Part shown: piece by piece, positions 1-7,793 of the stretch
How the letters are laid out: each line of letters starts with the position of its first letter
Position numbering within the stretch: the first letter of the stretch is position 1
Assembly: GCA_003490025.1 (NCBI GenBank)
Contig: DNJC01000048.1
Span: forward strand, 1,612 to 22,157
DNA length: 20,546 nucleotides
Source of the DNA: Geobacter sp.
Lineage (GTDB): Bacteria; Desulfobacterota; Desulfuromonadia; Geobacterales; Geobacteraceae
Direction: 5' to 3'
Translations under genes and position numbers: made by a program
Notes under the pieces: model-generated
The model's input: only the letters and a program-made list of their open reading frames with translations
The model's database searches: none
What the model was told of the DNA's origin: nothing

Positions 1-456
1 GCCCCCCCCGAGACCACCGACTTCGGCGTGATGTTCCTCGCCAACGAGGCGAGCTACGCGCAGGTGCTGAGCCGCCCCGGGCTGTTCGACGCCATACTGC
101 GCGACCACAAGGTCATCGTTGCCGGGCCGACCACCATCGCCGCCCTTCTCTCTTCACTCAGCCTGGGCTTCAGGACCCTGACCATCGAGAAGCGCAGCAG
201 CGACGTCTGGCGCCTGCTTGGCGCCATCAAGACCGAGTTCATGACCTTCGGTACCCTGCTGGATAAAACCAGGAAGAAGCTGGACGAGGCGTCGTCCAGC
301 ATCGACACGGCGGCGACGCGGACCAGGCGCATCCAGAGGAAGATGCAGGGGATCGAGCAACTGCCGGAGCACGAGGCGAAAGAACTGCTGGGTGGGGAGT
401 TGGGCCTACCTGCGGAGCAGGAAGTGACCGAAGTGCACTGGCTGGACGAGGTGTGA
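1..456 (+). CDS. rmuC: RmuC family DNA recombination protein, C-terminal part
   Basis: The frame is open from base 1, so the start lies outside the window; about 151 residues remain. The visible part matches the conserved end of the RmuC core: MFLANEASYAQVL, then VIVAGPTTIAALL, then a TLTIEKRSSDVWRLLGAIK-like stretch. It closes with a helical tail rich in K, R and E and an acidic C terminus. RmuC proteins are predicted PD-(D/E)XK-type nucleases that limit recombination between short inverted repeats; this is family knowledge and the catalytic core is not visible here. The gene is followed by an inverted-repeat patch, not by a co-directional gene. Confidence 0.9.
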   Translation, partial: APPETTDFGVMFLANEASYAQVLSRPGLFDAILRDHKVIVAGPTTIAALLSSLSLGFRTLTIEKRSSDVWRLLGAIKTEFMTFGTLLDKTRKKLDEASSSIDTAATRTRRIQRKMQGIEQLPEHEAKELLGGELGLPAEQEVTEVHWLDEV

Positions 457-477
457 TTGCCAGGAAACCGCCGTGGT

Positions 478-592
478 AAACCTCCCTCCCCTTCAAGGGG
501 AGGGGCGGGGTGGGGATGGGTGAAAGTCCGGTGCCGAAGCAACCCATCCCCCTCCTGTCCTCCCCCTTGAAGGGGGAGGGACGTATAGCGGA
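478..592. repeat. GC-rich intergenic inverted repeat patch
   Basis: Two short self-complementary modules face each other: CTCCCCTTCAAGGGGAG near 485 and CCCCCTTGAAGGGGG near 571. They are joined by a GGGGATGGGT / ACCCATCCCC outer pairing. This is the layout of REP/BIME-like intergenic repeats common in GC-rich proteobacteria. The whole block can fold as one long cruciform. It lies between the ends of rmuC and the leftward glycosyltransferase gene and could act as a bidirectional transcription barrier. No T-run follows, so I do not call it a classical terminator. Confidence 0.6.
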
Positions 593-708
593 AGATGTCG
601 CGAATCCGCAAAAATATTAGACGGCTGCAGTTGGCGGGCGGACGGTGGATTTTGCGGAATGGAACGGGGCGGGCTTGTGGGGTGAACCTGGAGGGGTCGC
701 TTGAGCCG

Positions 709-1725
709 CTATTTCTGCAGGATCTCGCGGTAAAGCGCCAGGTATGCAGCGGCTTCTTTTTCCGGTGTATAGCATTCCCGCACCAGCGCCCTCCCCTTCT
801 TCCCCAGCTTCTCGCGCAGGTGGGGGTCGGTCAGCAGATGCTCGGCTTTGGTGCGGAACTCCGCGGCGTCGCGATACAAGAGGCCGGTCACGTTCTCCTT
901 CACGATGGACCGGTTCCCTTCTATGTCGGTCACCAGCAGGGGTTTGCCATGGGCCAGGGCTTCAAGCACGGAGTTCGCCATCCCTCCTTCGACCTGCGAG
1001 CTGTTCAGGACCACGTCGGCGGCACGGTAGAGTTCCCCCATGGTCTCGTGGCAGATCGATCCCAGGTAGCGGGCAAAAGGATACTGCTCCAGGGCGTCCA
1101 TAACCCGGGCCGCATATTCCGCGTCGAGTATCGGCCCCGCCAGGAGCAGGCGCACCTCGGGGTGAACGGCATGCAGCCCGGCCAAGGGTTTCAGCGGGAA
1201 CAGGACGTCCTTCACCGGACGCAGACCCGAGGGGAGCAGAAAGGTGAAGGTACCTTCTTCGGTCGAGGCGGCGGCGCCGGTCTCGGAAGGAAGTTCGACG
1301 CCTTGCGGGATCACCGCGGTCCGCTCCACGAGGCTCGGCAGGTGGTCGGCAAGACGCCGCTTGACACAGGAGTGGAAGGCAACCAGGCGCGCCGCTCCCC
1401 GGAGGGCCCCGTGCATCTCCATGCCGCGCTGGTCGCACAGCGCCTGGTAAATGTCGGTACCGGTCAGGGTGATCAGGTATGGCAAACCCAGGGACAGCGA
1501 AATGGCGTGCGCCATCCTGCCGCCGTGATAGGCGTGGAACGCGTGCAGGATGTTCGGGGCGAAATCCTTTATCTCCGCCAGCAAACGTTCGCCCGCCAGA
1601 CGGTCCACCGGGAAGATTCGCAGTTCGCAGCCAAGCAGCCGCAGCTGCCGCTCGATTCGCCTCACTGTGACGGCATTGCCGGTTTCTTCCGAGTAGTAGT
1701 TGGGAGCGATGATGCCGACGCGCAT
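709..1725 (-). CDS. GT-B fold glycosyltransferase, GT4-like
   Basis: A 338-residue protein that probably transfers a sugar from an activated donor in the cytoplasm; acceptor and product cannot be read from sequence. The N-terminal Rossmann half starts MRVGIIAPNYY and carries GNAVTVRRIERQL and LTGTDIY (residues 87-93). The C-terminal donor-binding half has the hallmark VEGGMANSVLEALAHGKPLL, with acidic residues E246 and E255 and one residue more between them than the usual E-x7-E. The layout (GN.VT motif, LTGTD, EGG) recalls the short glycosyltransferases related to SenB, but no selenium-sugar partner genes are present, so I do not assign that role. I chose the ATG at 1725, preceded by AGAGGA, over the longer open frame to 1836. 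The gene is divergent from the MBL hydrolase. Confidence 0.85.
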   Translation of the reverse strand: MRVGIIAPNYYSEETGNAVTVRRIERQLRLLGCELRIFPVDRLAGERLLAEIKDFAPNILHAFHAYHGGRMAHAISLSLGLPYLITLTGTDIYQALCDQRGMEMHGALRGAARLVAFHSCVKRRLADHLPSLVERTAVIPQGVELPSETGAAASTEEGTFTFLLPSGLRPVKDVLFPLKPLAGLHAVHPEVRLLLAGPILDAEYAARVMDALEQYPFARYLGSICHETMGELYRAADVVLNSSQVEGGMANSVLEALAHGKPLLVTDIEGNRSIVKENVTGLLYRDAAEFRTKAEHLLTDPHLREKLGKKGRALVRECYTPEKEAAAYLALYREILQK

Positions 1726-1738
1726 GTAAGAATCCTCT

Positions 1739-1766
1739 GCTATATTTTTTGTTTCTGCCAAAGCAA
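1739..1766 (-). promoter_or_regulatory. Possible sigma-70 promoter of the glycosyltransferase gene
   Basis: Read on the minus strand, TTGCTT (1766-1761), a 16-base spacer and TATAGC (1744-1739) lie just upstream of the start at 1725. The leader would be very short. Prediction by eye only. Confidence 0.35.
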
Positions 1767-1832
1767 TAATTAATAAAATACCTATGGGGCGGTCGCGGCA
1801 GGTTCTGATAATAGCGTCAAAACCCGCTCTAG

Positions 1833-1853
1833 GCAAGGGGATAAACCCCTTGC
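1833..1853. other. Perfect stem-loop in the divergent intergenic region
   Basis: GCAAGGGG, loop ATAAA, CCCCTTGC: an 8-bp perfect stem with a 5-base loop, about 50 bases before the hydrolase start. No T-run follows on either strand, so it is not an obvious terminator. It could be a 5' leader structure of the hydrolase mRNA or a protein-binding palindrome. Confidence 0.5.
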
Positions 1854-1903
1854 TTCACTCACTGTATTCATGCTACTTTACCCGCATTCCGAGGTGCGAT
1901 TCC

Positions 1904-2659
1904 ATGAAAATTACCATCCTCGGCTCTGGCACCTCGACCGGGGTTCCCATGGTCGGCTGTCACTGCCAGGTCTGCGGCTCCACTGACCCGCGCGACAAAA
2001 GAACACGTGCCTCGATCCTGGTCGAGTCGGAAGGACAGTGCATCCTGGTCGACACCTCGACCGACCTCAGGGAACAGGCATTGCGGGAAGGCATCCCTCG
2101 GATCGATGCCGTCCTGCTGACCCACACCCACGCCGACCATATTCACGGCATCGACGACCTGCGCGGTTTCCATTTCATCCACCGCCGGATCATCCCCTGC
2201 TACGGCAGCCCGGAGACGATGGAAAAGGTCAGCACCACCTTCGCCTACATCTTCGACGGGCTTCGCTCGGAAGGATACTCGCCGCTTCTGGAATCGTTCC
2301 CGGTCGAGGCGCCCTTCGAGCTTTTCGGCTGCAGTATCGTCCCTGTACCGTTGATGCACGGCTCCTTCCCGGCCACCGGCTACCGGTTCGAAAACGCCGC
2401 CTACCTCACAGACTGCAGCGACATCCCCGATTCTTCTCTGGCACTGCTCCAGGGGCTCGACCTGCTGATAATCGACGGGCTGCGCTTCTCGCCGCATCCG
2501 AACCACTTCAACATCGAGGGGGCGCTGCAGGTGGTAGAGACGCTGCGCCCGCGCCGGACGCTCCTGACGCACCTGACCCACGAGGTGCGGCACAGCGACG
2601 GGGAGAGGCTTCCCCCAGGCGTCGAATTCGCCTACGACGGCATGAGCGTCGAGCTTTGA
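1904..2659 (+). CDS. PhnP-like metallo-beta-lactamase-fold phosphodiesterase
   Basis: A 251-residue cytosolic metallo-hydrolase. The MBL signature LTHTHADH gives metal ligands H74, H76, D78 and H79; further ligand positions are plausible in PLMHG, LTDCSD and the late LTHLTHE. Near the N terminus GCHCQVCGS supplies C19, C21 and C24, matching the extra structural zinc site known from PhnP (phosphoribosyl cyclic phosphodiesterase). No phn C-P lyase genes are nearby, so the substrate is open: this subfamily also includes enzymes acting on other cyclic phosphates or nucleotides. The ATG at 1904 has GAGGTG upstream and gives the family's usual N terminus (MKITILGSGTSTGVP); the frame stays open further upstream but that part looks noncoding. 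Confidence 0.88.
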   Translation: MKITILGSGTSTGVPMVGCHCQVCGSTDPRDKRTRASILVESEGQCILVDTSTDLREQALREGIPRIDAVLLTHTHADHIHGIDDLRGFHFIHRRIIPCYGSPETMEKVSTTFAYIFDGLRSEGYSPLLESFPVEAPFELFGCSIVPVPLMHGSFPATGYRFENAAYLTDCSDIPDSSLALLQGLDLLIIDGLRFSPHPNHFNIEGALQVVETLRPRRTLLTHLTHEVRHSDGERLPPGVEFAYDGMSVEL

Positions 2660-2725
2660 AAAAATGAACAGCTGTCATGTAATAGCATTGCCACTTCCGA
2701 AGACACGAAGAAACGGACGGAGCTG

Positions 2726-4570
2726 ATGTTCAGAGACATTCGACTGCACGGCTATGCAAACGGCCAGATCGAGTTCTACGCCATAACGGCGGGGACCGAG
2801 GCGTACAAGCGTTACTTCTTCAATACGGATCACACCGACTCCGAGGAGATCCGCTTCTTCTCCCCCGGCAACGAATTCATCATCGGCAACAACGGCATCA
2901 GCCACCGCGGCAACGGCGGCTCGTTCTGCGAGTACATGTTCGGCGTCGACCAGCCCATCGCCGACCTCGCCAAGGAAGAGGTCTCCAACCGGCTCATCGT
3001 CTACGGCACCCACTACGACCACCGGTCCGGATCGCTCAGGTTCAGCGACCGCACCGAGGGGTATCACAGCTACGACAAGATCTTCTTCGACGGCAACGCC
3101 ATCTTCAACTATTTCTTCGCCCTGACCGGCTCCGACTACGCGGGAGCGATGCATGAGCAGCAGGAGCGGATCGTCAAGGTGCTGGGGAAGGCGCTGAAGC
3201 GCTCCGACGCGGTCGGCGAAGAGCAGGACAACCTGATCATCAACGAGATCCTCACCATCGTCGACGACCCGGGCGCCCACCTCTTCCTCTTCAAGCTGAT
3301 CAACATCCGGCACAGGGAATACAGCGAGGCCTTCAAGGCGCTGTACTTCAACAACAAGAAGATCACCGACGCCGACTTCCAGACCCTCGCCATCCTTGCC
3401 GAGCGCTACGGCATCGACCGCTACCAGCAGGAGCGGATCCGGATCGACGTCATGTACAAGCATCCGGACAACCGGCGCATCGTCGACGAGTACAAGAACA
3501 TCCTGATCGCCTGCAACCGCAAGGGGGAGATCAACAAGCTGGAGAACGCCCGGCTGACCCGCCTGAAGACCCTCTCGGTGCGCAACAAGATCCCGGGCGC
3601 GCTCTTCTACACGCTGGACGAGATGCTCAAGAAGGACAAGAAGCTGGTCGACCTGGAGGAGAGCAACTACATCTCCGAGACCAGGCAGATCCTGGAGGGG
3701 ATGTTCCTCTCCGAGCGCGATATCGAGAGCACCATCGACGCCGAGGACATGCTGAAGCTTCTCTACGCCAAGAAGCAGGCCGCCGAGAACCGCGACCACG
3801 CCTTCGAGGAGATGCTGCTCGATGCCAGCAAGGCGTGCGACGAGAAGATCCGCGACGGCGCCGACATCTCGATCCTCGAGGGCTACTCCTACATCATCAC
3901 CTACTTCGACCGCTACGACGCGACCTCCTCCGCCATCAACCAGCTCGCCTTCATGGAGAACGTGAAGATATCGGAGGAGATGATCCGCAGCCTCCTGGGG
4001 AACAAGAGCGCCTTCGACATGCTCGCCCCCGACCTGTTCACCAAGCTCTTCCTGTCCGGCATCTTCGAGGACAAGTACCTCGGCATCTACGGCAGGAAGA
4101 AGGTGATCCACCTGGCCGCCGGCCTGAAGCTGATCGAGGAAAACCGTCTGGCCACCACCGCCCTGCTGGAGCAACTGGTGCAGATCGATTCCGACGAGAG
4201 GATGTACCTCACCCTGGTCGAGCACGTGAAGGACAGGATCCGCAACTTCTACTCCAAGTACGCCACCAAGGCCGACCAGGATGCGCTGAAGAAGGAACTG
4301 ACCGAGGAGCTGCTGCACAAGAAGGTCATCGACGGCGAGATCCCCCCGCACCTGTTCCAGGAAGCGATCCTCACCATCAAGAAAGAGGCCGTCTACATCC
4401 ACAACCTTCTCCCCCAGATCATCGCCGAGAACAACTGTCTGCTGCGCGAGGACTTCCTGGAGAACTCCGGGCTCGACCGATTCTACGTCGAGGAGTTGGA
4501 GCGCGAGTTCTTCGAGCTGAACGGCCTCAACCTCGAAGACCTCTACCAGATCCGCAAAGGGTTCAATTAA
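2726..4570 (+). CDS. Conserved protein of unknown function, about 614 aa
   Basis: A large soluble protein with no signal peptide or membrane segment. The first ~130 residues look beta-rich and contain repeated aromatic-glycine motifs (IRLHGYANGQIEFY, FSPGNEFIIGNNG, GTHYDHRSGSLRFSDRTEGY). The rest is almost entirely charged alpha helices (EQQERIVKVLGKALKR, NKLENARLTRLKTLSVRNK, DQDALKKELTEELLHKK), suggesting a scaffold or partner-binding role. From memory it resembles a deltaproteobacterial family catalogued as TIGR04442, of unknown function. It ends 245 bases before the sigma-54 activator on the same strand, so the two may be linked functionally. The start has GGAG eight bases upstream. Codon use is strongly GC-ending, as in the neighbours. 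Confidence 0.85.
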   Translation: MFRDIRLHGYANGQIEFYAITAGTEAYKRYFFNTDHTDSEEIRFFSPGNEFIIGNNGISHRGNGGSFCEYMFGVDQPIADLAKEEVSNRLIVYGTHYDHRSGSLRFSDRTEGYHSYDKIFFDGNAIFNYFFALTGSDYAGAMHEQQERIVKVLGKALKRSDAVGEEQDNLIINEILTIVDDPGAHLFLFKLINIRHREYSEAFKALYFNNKKITDADFQTLAILAERYGIDRYQQERIRIDVMYKHPDNRRIVDEYKNILIACNRKGEINKLENARLTRLKTLSVRNKIPGALFYTLDEMLKKDKKLVDLEESNYISETRQILEGMFLSERDIESTIDAEDMLKLLYAKKQAAENRDHAFEEMLLDASKACDEKIRDGADISILEGYSYIITYFDRYDATSSAINQLAFMENVKISEEMIRSLLGNKSAFDMLAPDLFTKLFLSGIFEDKYLGIYGRKKVIHLAAGLKLIEENRLATTALLEQLVQIDSDERMYLTLVEHVKDRIRNFYSKYATKADQDALKKELTEELLHKKVIDGEIPPHLFQEAILTIKKEAVYIHNLLPQIIAENNCLLREDFLENSGLDRFYVEELEREFFELNGLNLEDLYQIRKGFN

Positions 4571-4601
4571 CTGCAGGGTAAACTGCAGGGGCTAGGGACT
4601 G

Positions 4602-4665
4602 GGGGCTAGGGGTTGGGCCATCGCTCCCCTCGCCCTCCGGGAGAGGGGCGGGGGTGAGGGCGCCG
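4602..4665. repeat. GC-rich intergenic repeat
   Basis: CTAGGG-type short direct repeats are followed by a CTCCCCTCGCCCTCCGGGAG / GAGGGGCGGGGGTGAGGG block. This is the familiar intergenic 'CCCTCACCCC-CCCTCTCCC' repeat seen across many proteobacterial genomes. It is related in style, not sequence, to the patch near 478-592. Confidence 0.5.
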
Positions 4666-4750
4666 CCATCTGCGCCAACCTTTCCTTTCCACAAACCTCC
4701 GCGCTTGCCGACACCTCCCTCCCCCTTTCTCAATGCCTCCTCCTCTCCGC

Positions 4751-4779
4751 TTGACACCCCACCCGAATTCCTCTAATGT
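4751..4779 (+). promoter_or_regulatory. Likely sigma-70 promoter of the sigma-54 activator gene
   Basis: TTGACA (4751-4756), a 17-base spacer and TAATGT (4774-4779), 37 bases before the ATG at 4816. The -35 box is a consensus match and the spacing is ideal. No -24/-12 sigma-54 element (GG-N10-GC) stands out here, so the activator appears to be made under housekeeping control. Confidence 0.5.
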
Positions 4780-4815
4780 GCAACCAGTGTGTAAAATTTG
4801 TACTCAGAGGAATAC

Positions 4816-7605
4816 ATGCCTGTTATCGACGAGCAACTGACAAGGCTGGGCGACCGGATCGCCTCCTTTGGCAAAGAGAACCTGGACGAGATGCTGCACC
4901 TGGTGGGGGAAGGGGCGAGAGTCGTTTCCTCGCAGGAGCGGGTCCGCGTCTACCTTGAAGACCTGACCAAGGGCGCCCTCTCCTGCGCCTTTTCCTGCGG
5001 CGACTTCGCCACCGAAATCCGCGAGCAAACCTTCCCCATCATCTCCGCGGAGGCGGGGGTATCCCGCACCTTTGTGACCCAGCAGGTTGCGCAGTTCCAG
5101 AACCCGGCCGACAACGGGCTGCCGCTCGACCAGGAGTTTTCCCGGCGCTTCCAGATCTACGGCACCACCCTGATGCCGATCACCAGCCAGGGCAAGTCCA
5201 TCGGCGTCGCCTGCGTGGACGGGGAACCCCTTTCGCAGGACCGGATAGACCGACTGGCGCCTTTTCTCGCGCGGGCAGGCGAGCGGGTCGACATGGCGCG
5301 CAAATACCACCAGCAGCTTCTCCTGGCCCGCCGGGTCGAAATGTACAAGAGAAGGGAGGCGGCAGGCTTCATGGTCCGCTCCGCCGTCAACCTGATCGAC
5401 GGCCTCACCCTCGCCTCGGTGCTGGTCCCGACGCGGGGCCGCATGGAGGTGCTGGCAAGCCACGCGCAGGATCCCGAACTGAAGCTTCGCTACGACGGCG
5501 TCGGCGGCATCGACCTGAAACACGGGACGTCGCTGGTCTCCCGCTACGTCAACGAGGCGGGGATCGTCACCGACGACCGGCTTTTGAAGCCGCTCTTCAT
5601 CGCCGACCTGTGCGACCAATCCATCCAGCGCCGGGCGCTCACCGAGGAGATGGGGCTGCGCACCCTCTACATGGTGCCGCGCCTGGAGCCCGATACGCGC
5701 CGGGTCATCTGCCTCATGAACTACTTCACCCGCGAACTCACCAGCTTCACCGAGTTCGAGATGGGCCTTCTGCAGACCCACGCCGAGATGGTGGAGCGGG
5801 TCATCAACGAGGTCGGCGGCGAGCACCTGGAGATCAAGGTCCTCTCCGAGATCTCCGACCTGCTCCAGGAGCGTAACGAGGGGCTGCATCCCTTTCTCAC
5901 CAAGGTCCTCTCCAAGGCAACCGAACTCATCGGCGCCGACACCGGCTCCATCGCGATAATCGAAGAGCGCGAGGGCGAGAAGTGGCTGGTGGTCGAGAAC
6001 GAGGAAGGGACCATCGTCGGCGCGAAGAACAAGGAGTGGCTCAAGAAGAAGATCCCCCCCTTCAAGATCGGCGGCTCGGAACTCCCGCCGGAACAGCGGA
6101 GCCTCACCGGGCTGGTCGCCTGGACCAAGGAGCCTAAGATCATCGGCCAGGTCGCCGACGTCAGCCAGCACGAAGGCTTCCACCGCCCCATGAACGAACT
6201 GATCAAGAGCGAGATGGCGGTGCCGGTGATCAGCGACGACGTGGTCATCGCCGTCATCTGTCTCAACTCGCTGCAGGACCGTTACTTCACCGAAGAGCAC
6301 AAGCGCATCCTGCAGATTATCGACCGCCTGACCTCGCGCCACATCTCGGATATCCAGCGTATCGACCGGCTGCAGTACGAGGTGAACAAGCTCCAGAGCG
6401 ACATAGCCTACAAGGACCCGAAAGTCTCCTCCTATCGCCTCGGCAACATCATCGGCAACAGCCGCAAGGCCCAGGAGATCGTCGCCTTCATCAACACCGT
6501 CGCCCAGCCCCTCTCCAACAGGATCGCCCTCTGGAGCCGAAACGTGCTGCAGGAGGCCACCATCGGACTCCCCTCCATCCTGGTCCTCGGGCCGACCGGC
6601 GCGGGTAAGGAATTCTTCTTCAACAACCTGTACAACAAGCTGAACGAGTTGTACCGGCAGCAGGTGAACCCCAACGGCGAGCTCCCGGTCAAGAAGACCA
6701 ACATAGCCGCCTACAGCGGAGACCTCACCTACTCCGAACTCTTCGGCCACATCAAGGGCGCCTTCACCGGCGCCTACAGCGACAGGAAAGGGATCATCGA
6801 GGAAGCGGCCGGAGGGATCGTATTCCTCGACGAGATCGGCGACGCCGACCCGAAAACCCAGGTACAGTTGCTCCGCTTCCTGGACAACGGCGGTTTCGTC
6901 CGGCTGGGTGAGAACCGCGAGCGCATCAGCCGCGTGCTGCTGGTCGCCGCGACCAACAAGGACCTCAGGAAGGAGATCAGCCTGGGGAACTTCCGCGAGG
7001 ACCTCTATCACCGCCTCACCGAGTTGTCCGTCATGGTCCCTTCGCTGAACGAGCGGCGCGAGGACATCCCCGACCTCTCCACCCACTTCCTCGGCAAGCT
7101 CTACCGCACCTACCGGAGCCGCGAGGAGGAGGCGCGCGACGACGCGCCGAGCCTTTCCAAGGACGCGAAAGACGCCCTGGTAGGCCACAACTACAAAGGG
7201 AACATCCGCGAGTTGCGAAGCATACTGCTGCGCGCCCTTTTCTTCAGAAGCGGCAAGATGGTAACCGGAGAGGACATCAAGAGAGCAATCAGGGACGGCA
7301 TGCGGGATCAGCAGGTGACCCCGGCGTCGGAGAGATTGTCCGAAGAAGTCGCCAGCGGGATCATCGCCGAGGTCGAGGCGGGAAAGGATTTCTGGGAGGC
7401 GGTGTACGAGCCGTACTCGCAGAGCCGGATCTCGCGGGACGTGGTGCGACTGGTAGTGGAGAAGAGTCGTGCGGCGGCCGGTAAAAGCATGCCCGAGATA
7501 GCCAAGCACCTGAAAGCCGTCACCGGCGATCCCCAGAAAGACGAAGAAGAGCGCAAACGCTTCTTCCGATTCAAGAACTTCCTTTACAAGACGGTGAAGA
7601 TTTGA
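4816..7605 (+). CDS. GAF-domain sigma-54-dependent transcriptional activator
   Basis: A 929-residue regulator. The N-terminal ~510 residues look like three successive GAF-type sensor modules (roughly 20-165, 180-340, 360-515). They are followed by a short coiled linker (IDRLQYEVNKLQSD) and an AAA+ domain. Walker A is GPTGAGKE (592-599), unusual for the normal G-E-S/T-G-T-G-K-E. The sigma-54 contact loop GAFTGA is intact (648-653) and Walker B is GGIVFLDEIGD (666-676). The C terminus has PEIAKHLKAV and a basic tail, not a typical Fis helix-turn-helix, so DNA binding may differ from NtrC. The ATG at 4816 follows CAGAGGAA; a TTG at 4798 is possible. The last ten codons and stop are the element's attachment site and the gene stays intact. 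Ligand and targets are unknown. Confidence 0.88.
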   Translation: MPVIDEQLTRLGDRIASFGKENLDEMLHLVGEGARVVSSQERVRVYLEDLTKGALSCAFSCGDFATEIREQTFPIISAEAGVSRTFVTQQVAQFQNPADNGLPLDQEFSRRFQIYGTTLMPITSQGKSIGVACVDGEPLSQDRIDRLAPFLARAGERVDMARKYHQQLLLARRVEMYKRREAAGFMVRSAVNLIDGLTLASVLVPTRGRMEVLASHAQDPELKLRYDGVGGIDLKHGTSLVSRYVNEAGIVTDDRLLKPLFIADLCDQSIQRRALTEEMGLRTLYMVPRLEPDTRRVICLMNYFTRELTSFTEFEMGLLQTHAEMVERVINEVGGEHLEIKVLSEISDLLQERNEGLHPFLTKVLSKATELIGADTGSIAIIEEREGEKWLVVENEEGTIVGAKNKEWLKKKIPPFKIGGSELPPEQRSLTGLVAWTKEPKIIGQVADVSQHEGFHRPMNELIKSEMAVPVISDDVVIAVICLNSLQDRYFTEEHKRILQIIDRLTSRHISDIQRIDRLQYEVNKLQSDIAYKDPKVSSYRLGNIIGNSRKAQEIVAFINTVAQPLSNRIALWSRNVLQEATIGLPSILVLGPTGAGKEFFFNNLYNKLNELYRQQVNPNGELPVKKTNIAAYSGDLTYSELFGHIKGAFTGAYSDRKGIIEEAAGGIVFLDEIGDADPKTQVQLLRFLDNGGFVRLGENRERISRVLLVAATNKDLRKEISLGNFREDLYHRLTELSVMVPSLNERREDIPDLSTHFLGKLYRTYRSREEEARDDAPSLSKDAKDALVGHNYKGNIRELRSILLRALFFRSGKMVTGEDIKRAIRDGMRDQQVTPASERLSEEVASGIIAEVEAGKDFWEAVYEPYSQSRISRDVVRLVVEKSRAAAGKSMPEIAKHLKAVTGDPQKDEEERKRFFRFKNFLYKTVKI
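7572..7605 (+). other. Left attachment site (att core, 34 bp)
   Basis: Identical over 34 bases to 17651-17684; the flanking bases differ on both sides (T versus C before, A versus C after). It encodes the end of the sigma-54 activator (KNFLYKTVKI, stop), so the insertion regenerates the gene's 3' end. Protein-coding 3' ends are less common integrase targets than tRNA genes. Confidence 0.92.
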
Positions 7606-7670
7606 ACGCTTAAGCAGCATTATTAAATATTGCGCAACAGCATGAAACTAGTGGTATTTCTTCCTTGACT

Positions 7671-7774
7671 TCGTACCTAAAAGCCGCTAATCTTTTAGAC
7701 AGATTAGGCGGCTTTTTTAATATACATCGTACCTAAATCGTACCTAAACCGGTATCTGGGAGTTTTAGGTACGA
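7671..7774. other. Left integrase arm-type sites (TCGTACCTAAA repeats)
   Basis: Four exact copies of an 11-bp motif: TCGTACCTAAA at 7671-7681, 7727-7737 and 7738-7748 (the last two abut head to tail), and its reverse complement at 7764-7774. The cluster lies between the att core and the integrase start. Two near copies occur at 17598-17619 beside the other att site. Number, spacing and placement fit integrase arm-binding sites. Because they overlap the integrase leader, they may also let the integrase control its own expression. Confidence 0.75.
7679..7718 (+). terminator. Rho-independent terminator
   Basis: AAAAGCCGC-TAATC pairs with GATTA-G-GCGGCTTTT with one bulged base, followed by a T-run (GGCTTTTTTAA). 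It probably ends transcripts from the sigma-54 activator or insulates the element from host transcription. It lies just inside the left att site. A TTGACT (7665) / 17 bases / TAATCT (7688) arrangement overlaps it; I do not trust that as a promoter. Confidence 0.8.
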
Positions 7775-7793
7775 ATTCCCAAGGGGGGAGACC

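Noticed and set aside
595..1773. Long rightward open frame of 392 codons
   Set aside because: Antisense shadow of the glycosyltransferase gene; composition is unlike a protein and the minus-strand product has clear GT-B motifs.
4804..7620. Very long leftward open frame opposite the sigma-54 activator, and a similar one at 2675-4402
   Set aside because: Both are products of GC-rich third positions on the coding strand; no family signals, while the plus strand has conserved motifs (GAFTGA, Walker boxes).
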